A DNA stretch of 64,000 nt from Plantactinospora soyae. GTDB taxonomy: Bacteria > Actinomycetota > Actinomycetes > Mycobacteriales > Micromonosporaceae. Every line of letters starts with the position of its first letter. Within the stretch, counting starts at the first letter, position 1. The translations under genes and the position numbers were made by a program. The stretch is taken from positions 8,370,001-8,434,000 of the forward strand of contig NZ_JADBEB010000001.1 in NCBI RefSeq assembly GCF_014874095.1, in the 5' to 3' direction. A model generated the notes under the pieces. The model did not search any database, had not been told where the DNA came from, and saw nothing but the letters and a program-made list of their open reading frames with translations. This document shows, one piece after another, positions 55,469-64,000 of this stretch.

Positions 55469-58270
55469 CTACTGCGGTACGACGTTGTACGTGCCACCCG
55501 CCTGCGTGCTGAAACTGATCACGTTGCCGCTCACGGTGTGCGCGACCACCCCGCCGCCGACCCGGGTGACCACGACCGCCTGGCTGCCCCACGGGTTCTG
55601 CAACCGGACCGGCCTACCCGCCTCGCTGGTGACGTCCACGTAGCCGACCCGGCCACCGGTGAACACGCTCGACACCAGCAACGCGTCCTTGTCCCGCAGT
55701 TTGACGAAGCTCGCGTCGCGGCCGGCCGGCCAGACCGGGAAGACCCGCAGGATGCCGTCGTCGCTCTGCAACAGCAGGTTGTTGACCGCCTCGGTCGCGC
55801 CCGCCTTCTCCAGGCCGTGGAACGGATCCCGGATCCGGAGGTTCGGATCGATCTTGGTGTTGATCTGGTTCCGCAACTGGTCGATCAGCGCCTGTGCCGG
55901 GTAGCCGACCCGGGCCGCCTGGGTGAACACCTTGGGGAAGCTGTTGTCCTGTCCCCAGGAGTTCATCGCGTTCAGGGTGTTGACGGCGATCTGCCGGTCG
56001 CCGGCCGGCGAGTTGATCCCGAGCACCTCGCCCGGATGGATGAACTCCAGGTTCACCGTGTTGTCGCCCGGCCGGATCGCCCGTGTGTCGCCGCCGGTGA
56101 TAGTCCCCGGATCGGCCAGGGCGAAGACCGGCTGGCCGTTGTGGGTGGTGGTCGGGGTGGGCGGCAGACCGGTCAGGATCTGCTGCCAACCGGCCCGGAG
56201 TCCGGCATCGGCGTTCAGGTCCACGCTCGCGTCGATCAGCGCCGCGAACAGGTACTTCAGCAGCCCCACGTCCGGGCTCGGGTTGCGGCCCCAGGTGCCC
56301 TCGTGCGGGCCGCCCCAGACCGTGTAGCGACCGGTACCCGAGTTGTACTCCAGGTAACTCCGGAAGAACGTGGCCACCTCCTTCATGAAGGGGTACGCCT
56401 TCGTACTCAGGAAGGTCCGGTCCTGGGTGTAGTCGTAGTACGCGATGAACTGCGACACCGCGAAGAGCGAGTTGACCACCTGCTGGTGGTAGTTGTCGTC
56501 GGCGGTCGAGCCGAACGGGCCGATGCCGACCGGGAAGAGCACGCCACCCGGGATCCCGCCGGTGCCGAACCGGCCACCGATGTAACCGGGGTTGACCCGG
56601 TTCAGGTCCTGCGTCGACCGGCGCCGCGCCTCCGGCAGGTACGCCAGCACCAGGTCGTGGTACGGCAACGCGTACTCGGCCCGGTTCGCGGAGTACGCGC
56701 CGTAGAAGTTGGCCATGAAGTTGTAGTTCAGGTGCATGTCGCCACTGAACTGGGGCGAGTCGCTGGTCGCCCAGATGCCGTACAGCCCGGGGGCGGTTCT
56801 GCCGTTCCGGGTGGACGAGCCGAAGTGGTAGAGCGCGCCGTAGTAGAACTTCTCCAGCACGTCGTCGTTCAGGTCGACGTACGACCGGAGCCAGTACTGC
56901 TTCCACCACTCGACGTGCTGGTCGTAGAGCGTGTCGAGCGAGCCACCGCTCTGTGCCTCGGCGAGACTCCGGGCCGACGGTGCCGGATCGGCCGGATTCT
57001 GCCCACCACCGGCCACGGCGGTGACCAGTCGGATCGTCTGGTTCGGCGCCAGGTCGAAGCTCAGCCGCGCGGTGTTGCCGCTCGCCGTCGGCGTGCCCAC
57101 CGGGCTGCCGCCGACCAACCGGGTGGCCAGCGCCGCCCGGGACACCCACCGGCTGCCGGTCGGAGTGCTCCGGGCCGCCCAGGTGGTGCTGCCGGAGACC
57201 CCGGCGGTGTTACTGAAACCCGACCGGGCGTCCTGCGAGCCGGACCAGGTCTGCGCCTCCAGGCGTACCGGGCCGGTGCCCCGGGACTGAATCGAGGTCA
57301 CCATCAGGTTGTCGTTGGCGGCGGTCCAGGTCCGCATGGTCACCGGCTGCCCGCCGATGGTCATCGTCGTGTCGACGTCGCCCCGGAGGATGTTCTGCTC
57401 CTCCAGGAACGGGCCGGCCGGCGGCGGGGTCGGCCCACCACCGGGGCCGTACAGCTCGAACTGGCCGATCCGGGCGCGCGGGTTGGCCGCCGAGTCCGGC
57501 GTACTGCCCTGGGTCGGCTCGCTGATCTGCAACCGGACGTACCGGGCCGTCGCCCCGGCCACCGTCCGGTCGGTGGTCGCGGCGGTGTTGTTGGTGACGG
57601 TGTCGAGCGTCGACCATGCCGAGCCGTTACCGGAGACCTGCACCTGGAAGTTCCGGGTGTTGTTCGCCGTCTCCGCCGGCCGGGCCGCGCTGTCGTGCCG
57701 TACCAGGTAACGGGTGAACGTCTTCGCCGTACCGAGGTCGACGGTCAGGGTCTGCGGCTTGCCGACCTCGGAGACCCAGCCCTCGTACCCGGAACCCCAC
57801 TGCCCGCTCACCGCCCGCCCCGGCGGAAGACTCGGATGACTGCTCGACGCCGAGGCCGACGCGCCGAGGGCCAGGTTGGTCGATCCGGTGCCACCCCCGA
57901 CCGGGACGATCGTCAACCCGCCCAGCGCGACGAAGCTCGGGTTCGGATTGCCCTGCCAGAAGTTGCCCTTGGAGACGTAGAAGGTCTTGAATCCGGCACC
58001 GCCGCCGGAGGTGACCCCGATGTCACCGTTGCCCAGCAGGGCGGTGCTCGGCATGGCCCGGGTCACCGCGCCGGCGTAGCTCTGGTCGGTCCAGCGGCCC
58101 CTGATCCCGGAGAGCAGTTGCTGGACCTGCGTCCACTGCTGCTCGGGGGTGGGGGTCGCGGCGTACGCCGCCGCCCCCGGAACGACCAGCCCCGCGGCGA
58201 CGACCGCGGTGATCACGACTCCGCCGAGCGTACGTCGGTGGTGCCGCGGTAGTGGTGGTGAACCTCTCAC
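55469..58270 (-). CDS. Secreted GH95-like glycosidase with inserted discoidin domain
   Basis: The 933-residue protein has a basic N-terminus and signal peptide (RTLGGVVITAVVAAGLVVPG). A GH95-type beta domain begins near residue 38 (AMPSTALLGNGDIGVTSGGG). A F5/8-type C domain is inserted at about 130-290 (NLALGASASASSSHPSLPPG, WVSEVGKPQTLTVDLGTA). The (alpha/alpha)6 barrel shows GIWATSDSPQFSGDMHLNYN, FMANFYGAYSANR and NLEFIHPGEVLG. GH95 enzymes are mostly alpha-L-fucosidases or alpha-L-galactosidases; the exact substrate is unclear. GTG 58270 has AAGGGAG upstream. Confidence 0.85.
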   Translation of the reverse strand: MRGSPPLPRHHRRTLGGVVITAVVAAGLVVPGAAAYAATPTPEQQWTQVQQLLSGIRGRWTDQSYAGAVTRAMPSTALLGNGDIGVTSGGGAGFKTFYVSKGNFWQGNPNPSFVALGGLTIVPVGGGTGSTNLALGASASASSSHPSLPPGRAVSGQWGSGYEGWVSEVGKPQTLTVDLGTAKTFTRYLVRHDSAARPAETANNTRNFQVQVSGNGSAWSTLDTVTNNTAATTDRTVAGATARYVRLQISEPTQGSTPDSAANPRARIGQFELYGPGGGPTPPPAGPFLEEQNILRGDVDTTMTIGGQPVTMRTWTAANDNLMVTSIQSRGTGPVRLEAQTWSGSQDARSGFSNTAGVSGSTTWAARSTPTGSRWVSRAALATRLVGGSPVGTPTASGNTARLSFDLAPNQTIRLVTAVAGGGQNPADPAPSARSLAEAQSGGSLDTLYDQHVEWWKQYWLRSYVDLNDDVLEKFYYGALYHFGSSTRNGRTAPGLYGIWATSDSPQFSGDMHLNYNFMANFYGAYSANRAEYALPYHDLVLAYLPEARRRSTQDLNRVNPGYIGGRFGTGGIPGGVLFPVGIGPFGSTADDNYHQQVVNSLFAVSQFIAYYDYTQDRTFLSTKAYPFMKEVATFFRSYLEYNSGTGRYTVWGGPHEGTWGRNPSPDVGLLKYLFAALIDASVDLNADAGLRAGWQQILTGLPPTPTTTHNGQPVFALADPGTITGGDTRAIRPGDNTVNLEFIHPGEVLGINSPAGDRQIAVNTLNAMNSWGQDNSFPKVFTQAARVGYPAQALIDQLRNQINTKIDPNLRIRDPFHGLEKAGATEAVNNLLLQSDDGILRVFPVWPAGRDASFVKLRDKDALLVSSVFTGGRVGYVDVTSEAGRPVRLQNPWGSQAVVVTRVGGGVVAHTVSGNVISFSTQAGGTYNVVPQ

Positions 58271-58305
58271 GACGCTCCCTTCCTGGTACGGGTAGGGGGT
58301 TTGCA

Positions 58306-58353
58306 AGGAAGGGCCCCTTGTTATCGCTTTCTGTAGATGCGGGGGCCCTTCCT
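58306..58353. terminator. GGAAGGGCCCC palindromic element, copy C
   Basis: Twelve-base arms (58306-58317 and 58342-58353) enclose TTATCGCTTTCTGTA. It lies just after the stop of the minus-strand glycosidase at 58369 and ahead of the GH95 gene, so it should end transcription of the ABC/glycosidase operon. Confidence 0.65.
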
Positions 58354-58368
58354 AACACCTGTGGGAAA

Positions 58369-61209
58369 TCAGCGCGGTGCGACGGCCGGCAGGTGTGCCG
58401 GCGTGATGTTGAGGTTGGTCAGCTCCCCGACGTCCGGGCAGCGGACGGTGCCGGGCGGTACGGGGGTGCCGGTGCCGAGGTCAACGAAGCTGGGCTCGAT
58501 CCCGAACAGCCCCGAGAGAACGGCTTCGGCCGTGGCCGCACCGCCGATCGAGTCCCGGTTGGCGACCCCGAGTTCGGCGACCCGGACCCGGAACCGGCCC
58601 GGGTCGTCCTCGACGAGTTCCATCGCCTGGCCCCACAGTGCGCCGGAGGCCGCCCCGGGGGTGGCGCCGAGCAGCGCGATCGCCAGGTCGCGGCGGCCCA
58701 ACCGGGCCAGGCCATACGCGGTCACCCCGGGCCAGGCGCAGAACGCGCCGCTGGCGCCGTGGTCGGCCCGGTCGCAGAACGGCGCGATCGGGTCGTCGGC
58801 GGCCAGCGCCCGCATCCACGGTGCCCGGAGCAGCTTCTGCACGGCGAAGGTCACCATCTCGGTACGCTGCCGCTCGGTCAGCTCTGCGCCGAGAGCGGCG
58901 GCGACCAGGCCGAAGTCCAAGCTGTGCCCGATCGTGTCGGTGCCACCCGGATGCCGGACCTGCCAGCGTCCGGACCCGGCGTAGAGATCGAGGACGGCGG
59001 CGGCGAGCCGGTCCGCGTCGACCCGGGCCCGTTCAGCGTCGTCGTCGCGTCCCCGAAACCGCAGCAGCCCGGCGAGCGAGCGGAGCATGCCGACGTACGC
59101 GGCGTTGAACCCGGCGACCACGTTCGTGTAATTGGGTACGCACTCCAGTAGTTGCCAGGAGTCGTCGCCGAAGTCGGCCAGTACGCCTCCGGTCGCCGGA
59201 TCGCGCCGGTCCCGCCAGCCGTACGCGAGCCGTTCGAGATGCTCCGCGACGGTGGCCGCCCCGGCGGGCTCGTCCAGGAACGCCAGGTCCCCGGTGACGC
59301 AGACGTAGTGCTCGGTCAGCCGGAACAGCGAGTAGTGGTTCGACGAGTAGTTGTTGCCCAGCGGCCCGCCACCGCGTACGTCGAACCCGAACGACGCGTC
59401 GTACGGGCCGGTCAGCGCCCGGAGCAGCCAGGATCGCAGGCCGGCCGGTTCGAGCAGGGCGTACATCCGGCTCCACTCGGTGTGGTCCCAGTAGAACGTC
59501 GTGGTGGGGCCGAGTCGGGGGCCACCGGTCAGGAACACCGGCTCGGTCGGGCTGGCGGTGAGGTTGCGCAGGTAGAGCGCGACGAGCGCACCCATGTAGT
59601 ACGCCCGGGACAGGTCGGCGTTGGCGGTGCGCAGGGTCGGCAGGTGACCGCTGAAGTCGTCGTTGCCCGGGGTGAACATGTTCGCCCAGTGCCGCCGCAT
59701 TCCCTGTTCGGTGCCGGACATCGTGGCCGGCAGGGCAGCGGCCGTACGCGCGGCCACCGTGGCGACGACGGCCGGATCGGTGCCGTACGCGCAGACCACG
59801 CCGAGGGTCCGGGTCTGGCCGGGACCGAGCGGCAGGGTCCAGGTCGCCGTCGCACCGACGCCGAGCGGAACGAGTGCGCTGGGCGGGGTGGCGAAGGCGT
59901 ACCGGGCGCGGGCCGGGGAGAGCCGGTCGGCGATCTCGACCGTGGCGCCGGAGACCTCGGTGCCGGAGACCTCGGTGCCGGAGACCTCGGTGCCGGAGAC
60001 CTCGGTGCCGGAGACCGTACTCGCCCATCGGACCGGGCGGGACCAGTGTCCGGTACGGGCGACCGGCCGGCCGTCGAGGCGGAGCACGATCCCGTGGTCG
60101 CCGACGACGACGGTTATGCCGTGCCACTGCCCGACCCGCAGGGGCTGGTCGGCGTACTCCCGTTCGCCGCAGATCCCGATCCAGAGCCGGTCACCGTCGA
60201 GTCCGAGTTGCAGCGAGTCGGGGTGGTTGCCGTGGGTGAGCAGGATTCCGGCGTGGCCGAGGCTGGCCGGGCGGAACTCGAAGCCGAGTGACAGGCCGGC
60301 CCGCAGTTCGAACTCGTCGAGGCTGACCGCGCTGTCCCGGTCCAGGTCGACGGCGGCGGGATGGTCGAGGACGACCGCGTCTGTGGGTACCGGATCGGCC
60401 GCGTCGGCGGGTAATGGATCGGCCGCGTCTGCGGGTGCCGGATCGGCCGCGTCGGCGTCCGTCCGGGCGCAGCGCAGGGCGCGCAGCGTGCCCTTCGCGG
60501 ACTCCCGGTGCGGGTAGACCGTGTCCACGCTGACGTGCTGCGGCAACTCGTGTTCGAGCAGCATCGGCGCGACGTCGTCGTCGCGCTGGATGCCCGGCTG
60601 GCGCGGCCGGCCGAGGCGTAGCCGCCGGCTGCCGGAGCCGAGCAGGTACGGGGTTTCGGCCCGGCCGGCCCGGGTGGTGTCGCGGATCCGCTCCAGCGAG
60701 TGGTAGTCGTGGTGGTCGCCACCGTTCCACGGCACGTTGTAGAGCCAGCCCCAGCCGATCTCGCTGTGCGCGACCGGCGCGAAGAGGTCCTGTTCGACCG
60801 TGACGGTCGCGGCGTGGTCCCGCTCGTTGGTGATCTCGATCTGCCAGAGCAGGACGTCCTCGGCGAGCGCCAGCCGGGTGTCGGTGCACACCGAGAGACC
60901 GCCGGACCGGTGTTCGCGACGGACTCCCCACGGCTTCCACCGGAACCGCTGGGCGTCCACCATCGTCCCGTCCACCCGCAGGACCCCGGTGTGGTAGCCG
61001 AACGAGTACGGCGGTGCCGCCAGCCAGGACAGCGACGTCAGGTCGTGGTTGACGTGCGCCTGCCCACGCTGGTTGCGCAGTGACGGAAGGTGGGCGAGTT
61101 CGGCCGCCTCGACCCACTCCCCCGCCACCTCGTCGAGGTCCGGTACGCCGGGCGGCCGCTCCCCGGGCTCGGCGCCGCTGATCCAGTGCTCCCCGGGCTC
61201 GGCGCTCAC
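58369..61209 (-). CDS. Six-hairpin-type glycosidase with inserted LamG-like domain
   Basis: The 946-residue cytoplasmic protein (no signal) has an N-terminal beta domain (FGYHTGVLRVDGTMVDAQRF, SEIGWGWLYNVPWNGGDHHD). A LamG/concanavalin-like insertion follows (SLGFEFRPASLGHAGILLTH, GQWHGITVVVGDHGIVLRLD). A helical toroid has FLTGGPRLGPTTTFYWDHTE, GGPLGNNYSSNHYSLFRLTE and DFGDDSWQLLECVPNYTNVV. Two low-complexity stretches occur: repeated SGTEV and repeated ADAADP units. The glycosidase family cannot be assigned. GTG 61209 overlaps the permease stop, so it probably cleaves the imported oligosaccharide. Confidence 0.75.
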   Translation of the reverse strand: MSAEPGEHWISGAEPGERPPGVPDLDEVAGEWVEAAELAHLPSLRNQRGQAHVNHDLTSLSWLAAPPYSFGYHTGVLRVDGTMVDAQRFRWKPWGVRREHRSGGLSVCTDTRLALAEDVLLWQIEITNERDHAATVTVEQDLFAPVAHSEIGWGWLYNVPWNGGDHHDYHSLERIRDTTRAGRAETPYLLGSGSRRLRLGRPRQPGIQRDDDVAPMLLEHELPQHVSVDTVYPHRESAKGTLRALRCARTDADAADPAPADAADPLPADAADPVPTDAVVLDHPAAVDLDRDSAVSLDEFELRAGLSLGFEFRPASLGHAGILLTHGNHPDSLQLGLDGDRLWIGICGEREYADQPLRVGQWHGITVVVGDHGIVLRLDGRPVARTGHWSRPVRWASTVSGTEVSGTEVSGTEVSGTEVSGATVEIADRLSPARARYAFATPPSALVPLGVGATATWTLPLGPGQTRTLGVVCAYGTDPAVVATVAARTAAALPATMSGTEQGMRRHWANMFTPGNDDFSGHLPTLRTANADLSRAYYMGALVALYLRNLTASPTEPVFLTGGPRLGPTTTFYWDHTEWSRMYALLEPAGLRSWLLRALTGPYDASFGFDVRGGGPLGNNYSSNHYSLFRLTEHYVCVTGDLAFLDEPAGAATVAEHLERLAYGWRDRRDPATGGVLADFGDDSWQLLECVPNYTNVVAGFNAAYVGMLRSLAGLLRFRGRDDDAERARVDADRLAAAVLDLYAGSGRWQVRHPGGTDTIGHSLDFGLVAAALGAELTERQRTEMVTFAVQKLLRAPWMRALAADDPIAPFCDRADHGASGAFCAWPGVTAYGLARLGRRDLAIALLGATPGAASGALWGQAMELVEDDPGRFRVRVAELGVANRDSIGGAATAEAVLSGLFGIEPSFVDLGTGTPVPPGTVRCPDVGELTNLNITPAHLPAVAPR
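59945..60016 (-). repeat. 15-bp tandem repeat encoding SGTEV units
   Basis: Four to five copies of a 15-base unit are arranged head to tail in frame within the glycosidase gene. Slippage would change length by five residues without a frameshift. Confidence 0.8.
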
Positions 61210-62138
61210 TTGGTGGACCCCGCGGTGAGGCCGGCGACGAACTGCTTCTGCGCGGCCAGGTAGCCCAGCACCGGCAGCACCCCCGCCAGGAACATGATGC
61301 CGAAGAGCTGGCCGTAGTCCACTGAGTACTGTCCGATCGTCAGGTAGAGCCCGGTGGTGATGGTCTGGCCCTGCAACGGGCCGAGGATGAACAGCGGGTT
61401 GAGGAAGTCGTTCCAGATCCACAGCGACAGGAAGATCGCGACGGTCGCGCTGGCCGGCCGGACCAGCGGCATCACGATCTGCCACCAGATCCGCAGTCCG
61501 CTGGCGCCGTCGATCCGGGCGGCCTGGATGATCTCGTCGGGTATGCCGCGCATGAAGCCGACGTAGACGAAAACGGCGAAGGAGAGGTACCCGCCGCCGA
61601 GGTTCGACAGGATCAGTCCCGGGTAGCTGTGGTCGAGGCCGAGCCAGGTGAGGATCTGGATCGTCGGGAGCAGGGTCACCTGCGGTGGGACCATCAGGCC
61701 GGCGGCCAGCGCGACCAGGATGGCGGCCCGGGTCCGGGTCCGCCGCCGGGAGATGTGGAAGCTGAACGCGGCGCCGAGCGGGATGAGCAGCGCCACCGAG
61801 CAGACCACCACGATCAACGAGTTGCGCAGGCCGAGCGGGATCAGGTTGTCCGGTCGGGTCAGCGCGGTACCGAGGTTGTCCAGGATCGGCGGGATCGGCA
61901 GCGACGCCGGGTTCGCCACGATCCGGTCCTGCCCCTTGAAGGCGTTGACCAGCATCAGGTAGATCGGTGCGACGAAGACCAGCGTGACGAGCGCGGCGAG
62001 CACGGCCCGGACCCGCGCCCGGGTACGTCGGGCGGCGAGGCCGGCACCCGTAGGCCGGGCAGGCGACCCGGACCCCGGCCCGCCGGTACCGGCGGGCGGG
62101 CCGGCGTCCCGCGCGGTGTGGGCGTTCAGGGCGGTCAC
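61206..62138 (-). CDS. Sugar ABC transporter permease (MalG-like)
   Basis: The 310-residue permease has a 40-residue charged and Gly-rich N-terminal extension before the first helix (VRAVLAALVTLVFVAPIYLM). The EAA motif is present (IIQAARIDGASGLRIWWQIV) and the end FVAGLTAGSTK is typical. It overlaps both the MalF gene (GTGA) and the glycosidase gene (GTGA). Confidence 0.92.
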   Translation of the reverse strand: MTALNAHTARDAGPPAGTGGPGSGSPARPTGAGLAARRTRARVRAVLAALVTLVFVAPIYLMLVNAFKGQDRIVANPASLPIPPILDNLGTALTRPDNLIPLGLRNSLIVVVCSVALLIPLGAAFSFHISRRRTRTRAAILVALAAGLMVPPQVTLLPTIQILTWLGLDHSYPGLILSNLGGGYLSFAVFVYVGFMRGIPDEIIQAARIDGASGLRIWWQIVMPLVRPASATVAIFLSLWIWNDFLNPLFILGPLQGQTITTGLYLTIGQYSVDYGQLFGIMFLAGVLPVLGYLAAQKQFVAGLTAGSTK

Positions 62139-63079
62139 AGGCTCACCTCCCGGCGGCGCAGCGCACTGGTGACGGTCAGCGCGGCGACGGCGGAGAGCGC
62201 GAGCAGCAGCATCGCCACGGCCGACGCGTAGCCGACCCGGTCGCTGGTGAAGGCGAGCTTGACGATGTAGAGCGCCGTCGACTGGGTCGAGTTGGCCGGC
62301 CCGCCACCGGTGAGCACCGCGATGATGTCGTAGAGCTTGAGGACGGTGATCAGCGAGATCGTCACGCTGATGGTGGTGCCGGGCGCGATCAGCGGCCAGG
62401 TGATGGTGCGGAACCGTTGGCCTCCCCGGACGCCGTCGATCTCGGCCATGTCGTTCAACTCCACGGGAATGCCCTGTAGGGCGGCCAGGTAGACGACCGT
62501 GGTGAACCCGCTGAGCACCCAGGTGACCACGACGCCGATGGAGAACAGCGCCGCCCGGGGACTGCCCAGCCAGGGGTACGGCTCGTCGAGCAGCCCGATC
62601 CCGGTCAGCATGCTGTTGAGCAGGCCGTTCTGGGTCAGGATGGTCTGCCAGACGAAGGCGACGATGACGCCGGAGAGCACCTGGGGCAGGAACGCGATGG
62701 TCCGCATCACCCGGTAGCTCAGGCTGGTCCGGTTGAGCAGGATCGCGAAGGCGACGCCCAGGACGTTGGCGGCGATGGTCACCCCGACCGCGAGGGTCAG
62801 GGTGAAGGCCAGACTGGCCCGCAACTGCTCGTCGCCGGCCATCTCGGTGTAGTTGCGCAGTCCGATGAATTCGTTCGTGGCCCGCAGCGGGTTCTGGTTG
62901 GTGAAGCTGCTGCGCAGGCTGAGCAGCAGCGGCAGCACCAGGAACATCAGGTAGGGGCCAAACGCCAGGGCGGCCAGCAGGAACAGTCCACGGTCGCCCC
63001 GCGCCGCGGGTAGCCACGACCGGGTCCGGCGCGGGGCCGGCCGGGCCGGGTCGGGTGGGGTCGCCGCCCCGGTCAACAT
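62135..63079 (-). CDS. Sugar ABC transporter permease (MalF-like)
   Basis: The 314-residue permease has six helices, the first being FLLAALAFGPYLMFLVLPLL. The EAA loop reads VELNDMAEIDGVRGGQRFRT. It lies 142 bases after the binding protein gene; no open frame or clear hairpin is visible in that gap. Together with the MalG gene it forms the channel for the sugar captured by the upstream binding protein. Confidence 0.92.
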   Translation of the reverse strand: MLTGAATPPDPARPAPRRTRSWLPAARGDRGLFLLAALAFGPYLMFLVLPLLLSLRSSFTNQNPLRATNEFIGLRNYTEMAGDEQLRASLAFTLTLAVGVTIAANVLGVAFAILLNRTSLSYRVMRTIAFLPQVLSGVIVAFVWQTILTQNGLLNSMLTGIGLLDEPYPWLGSPRAALFSIGVVVTWVLSGFTTVVYLAALQGIPVELNDMAEIDGVRGGQRFRTITWPLIAPGTTISVTISLITVLKLYDIIAVLTGGGPANSTQSTALYIVKLAFTSDRVGYASAVAMLLLALSAVAALTVTSALRRREVSL

Positions 63080-63221
63080 GTCAGATCCGTCAGCATGTCA
63101 CTTTCCTCGACGCACCGGGCGGCTGCCCGGCGGGATTGACCGGGCCGGAGCCCGCCGTCTTCGGTCTCCCGTGCCGGCCGGGGATCCGCGATCGGCGCGC
63201 GGATCCCCGGGCGGAGAACGC

Positions 63222-64000
63222 CTACTGGGTCGCCGTCTTCCAGGCGCCGTCGAGCTTCGCCAGCTCGCCGGCGACGTCGTCGCTGGTGAACAGGGCCTGG
63301 CTGGCCGCGTAGAACTGGTCGTTAAGGCCCGGCGGGAGCGAGTCGTCGTTCGTCGCCCAGCCGATCGCGCTGACCTTGTTGTTCTGCTCGGTGACGTAGG
63401 CGTACGAGTCCTTGAAGACCTGGGTCACGGTGACGCCGTAGTCGTCGAGGGTCTTCTCCTTGAGCATCGGGAACGCACCGTCGGTCTCGATCAGCAGCTT
63501 CAGGTTGGCCGGGTTCAGCGACCAGGCCTGGGCGAACTTCGTCGCGCCCGCCGGATCCTTCGTCTTGGCGCTGATCGCCATCGAGCCGCCGACGACGAAC
63601 GGCACGACGACCGAGCCGTCGTCGGTGGGCCAGGGGAAGGAGCCGAAGCTGTCGGCCTTGTCCTTGGGTACGGCGCCGAGGAACCAGCTGCCCATCGGGT
63701 ACATCGCGGACTTGCCGCCGGTGAACCGGGTGATCGAGTCGGCGTACTTCACGCCCAGCGCACCCTTGTCGAAGTAGCCGTTGCTGACCAGCGTCCGGTA
63801 CTTCCCGACCGCGGTGACGACGTTCGCGTCGGCGAACTTCACCTTGTCCGCGTACCGGTCCTGGAGCCACTTCGGGTTCTTGCCGAGGATGTCGGCGCTG
63901 ATGATGCCGACCAGTGGCATCCCGGCGGCGAACGGGTCGGCGCCACCGAGTTCGATCGGGTTGACCCCGGCCGCCTTGAGCTTGGCGCAGGCGTCCAGGA
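63222..64000 (-). CDS. Sugar ABC transporter substrate-binding protein (partial at window edge)
   Basis: The frame is open to the edge of the window, so the signal peptide and N-terminal lobe are missing. The visible 259 residues include FTGGKSAMYPMGSWFLGAVP, TDDGSVVVPFVVGGSMAISA, KFAQAWSLNPANLKLLIETD and GAFPMLKEKTLDDYGVT. These are characteristic of family-1 binding proteins. It heads the operon binding protein, MalF, MalG, glycosidase, and defines which oligosaccharide is taken up. Confidence 0.9.
   Translation of the reverse strand, partial: LDACAKLKAAGVNPIELGGADPFAAGMPLVGIISADILGKNPKWLQDRYADKVKFADANVVTAVGKYRTLVSNGYFDKGALGVKYADSITRFTGGKSAMYPMGSWFLGAVPKDKADSFGSFPWPTDDGSVVVPFVVGGSMAISAKTKDPAGATKFAQAWSLNPANLKLLIETDGAFPMLKEKTLDDYGVTVTQVFKDSYAYVTEQNNKVSAIGWATNDDSLPPGLNDQFYAASQALFTSDDVAGELAKLDGAWKTATQ

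Noticed and set aside
55181-58252. 1023-codon plus-strand ORF
   Set aside because: Antisense of the GH95-like gene; no motif and no ribosome binding site.
1-64000. CRISPR arrays, cas genes, prophage structural genes, or replication origins
   Set aside because: None seen: no regularly spaced repeats, no Cas or capsid motifs, and no DnaA-box cluster or dnaA/dnaN-type genes.

Overview
The window is high-GC DNA with dense, often overlapping (ATGA/GTGA) genes, frequent GTG starts, an aerobic cobalamin pathway, Rrf2, ABATE/CGNR and YtrA-type regulators, and many secreted carbohydrate-active proteins. This points to a filamentous actinobacterium, most likely Micromonosporaceae. That placement is an inference from gene content and codon use; no rRNA or housekeeping marker is present.

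Region 1 (1-4570) is a graveyard: a broken IS5-family transposase, a divergent RidA / CGNR zinc-finger regulator pair, a chimeric ORF (Tat-signal hydrolase start joined to an MFS tail), MerR and MFS fragments, the C-terminal half of a tyrosine recombinase, and two tandem tRNA-like genes. Region 2 (4579-15793) holds a secreted BNR/VPS10-type propeller protein, a complete sugar ABC operon (permease, binding protein, ATPase, permease, lipoprotein), MerR with a divergent membrane protein, a sulfotransferase, pseudogene debris and an anchored propeller protein.

Region 3 (15824-37781) is a nearly complete aerobic cobalamin region: cbtAB plus a CobC-like phosphatase, cobK, cobG-cobH-cobIJ, cobN, a ChlI/ChlD-type chelatase-cobO-cobB operon, and cobL-cobM-cobF. 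Three cobalamin riboswitches precede cbtB, cobN and the chelatase. An accessory block (pectate lyase, GntR, SDR, AraC) splits it, and a partial copy of the cobB 3' end lies inside that block.

Region 4 (37848-52821) looks like an organosulfur-scavenging island. One minus-strand operon encodes a flavin reductase, SsuA/C/B-like sulfonate transporter, two LLM flavin monooxygenases, an aldo/keto reductase and an FMN reductase. A second encodes three more LLM enzymes and a 38-residue protein. Each operon is preceded by a short leader-peptide ORF sharing the pattern S-R-x-x-[IV]-D-L-x-R-x-A-S-x-x-C-P. An Rrf2 regulator and a TSUP-family permease follow divergently. A 17-bp motif CCTA-N9-TAGG, in the same orientation relative to the downstream gene, precedes the second leader and a mycothiol/glutathione-transferase-like gene; related sites lie in the rrf2 promoter. 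I consider this leader-peptide plus Rrf2 arrangement the most interesting system in the window.

Region 5 (52910-64000) has a lipoprotein with a drug-efflux MFS gene, a GH95-like glycosidase carrying a discoidin domain, a large six-hairpin-type glycosidase, and its sugar ABC transporter, whose binding protein runs off the window edge. Three copies of a GGAAGGGCCCC palindrome with a conserved loop sit in intergenic gaps across the window and probably act as terminators.
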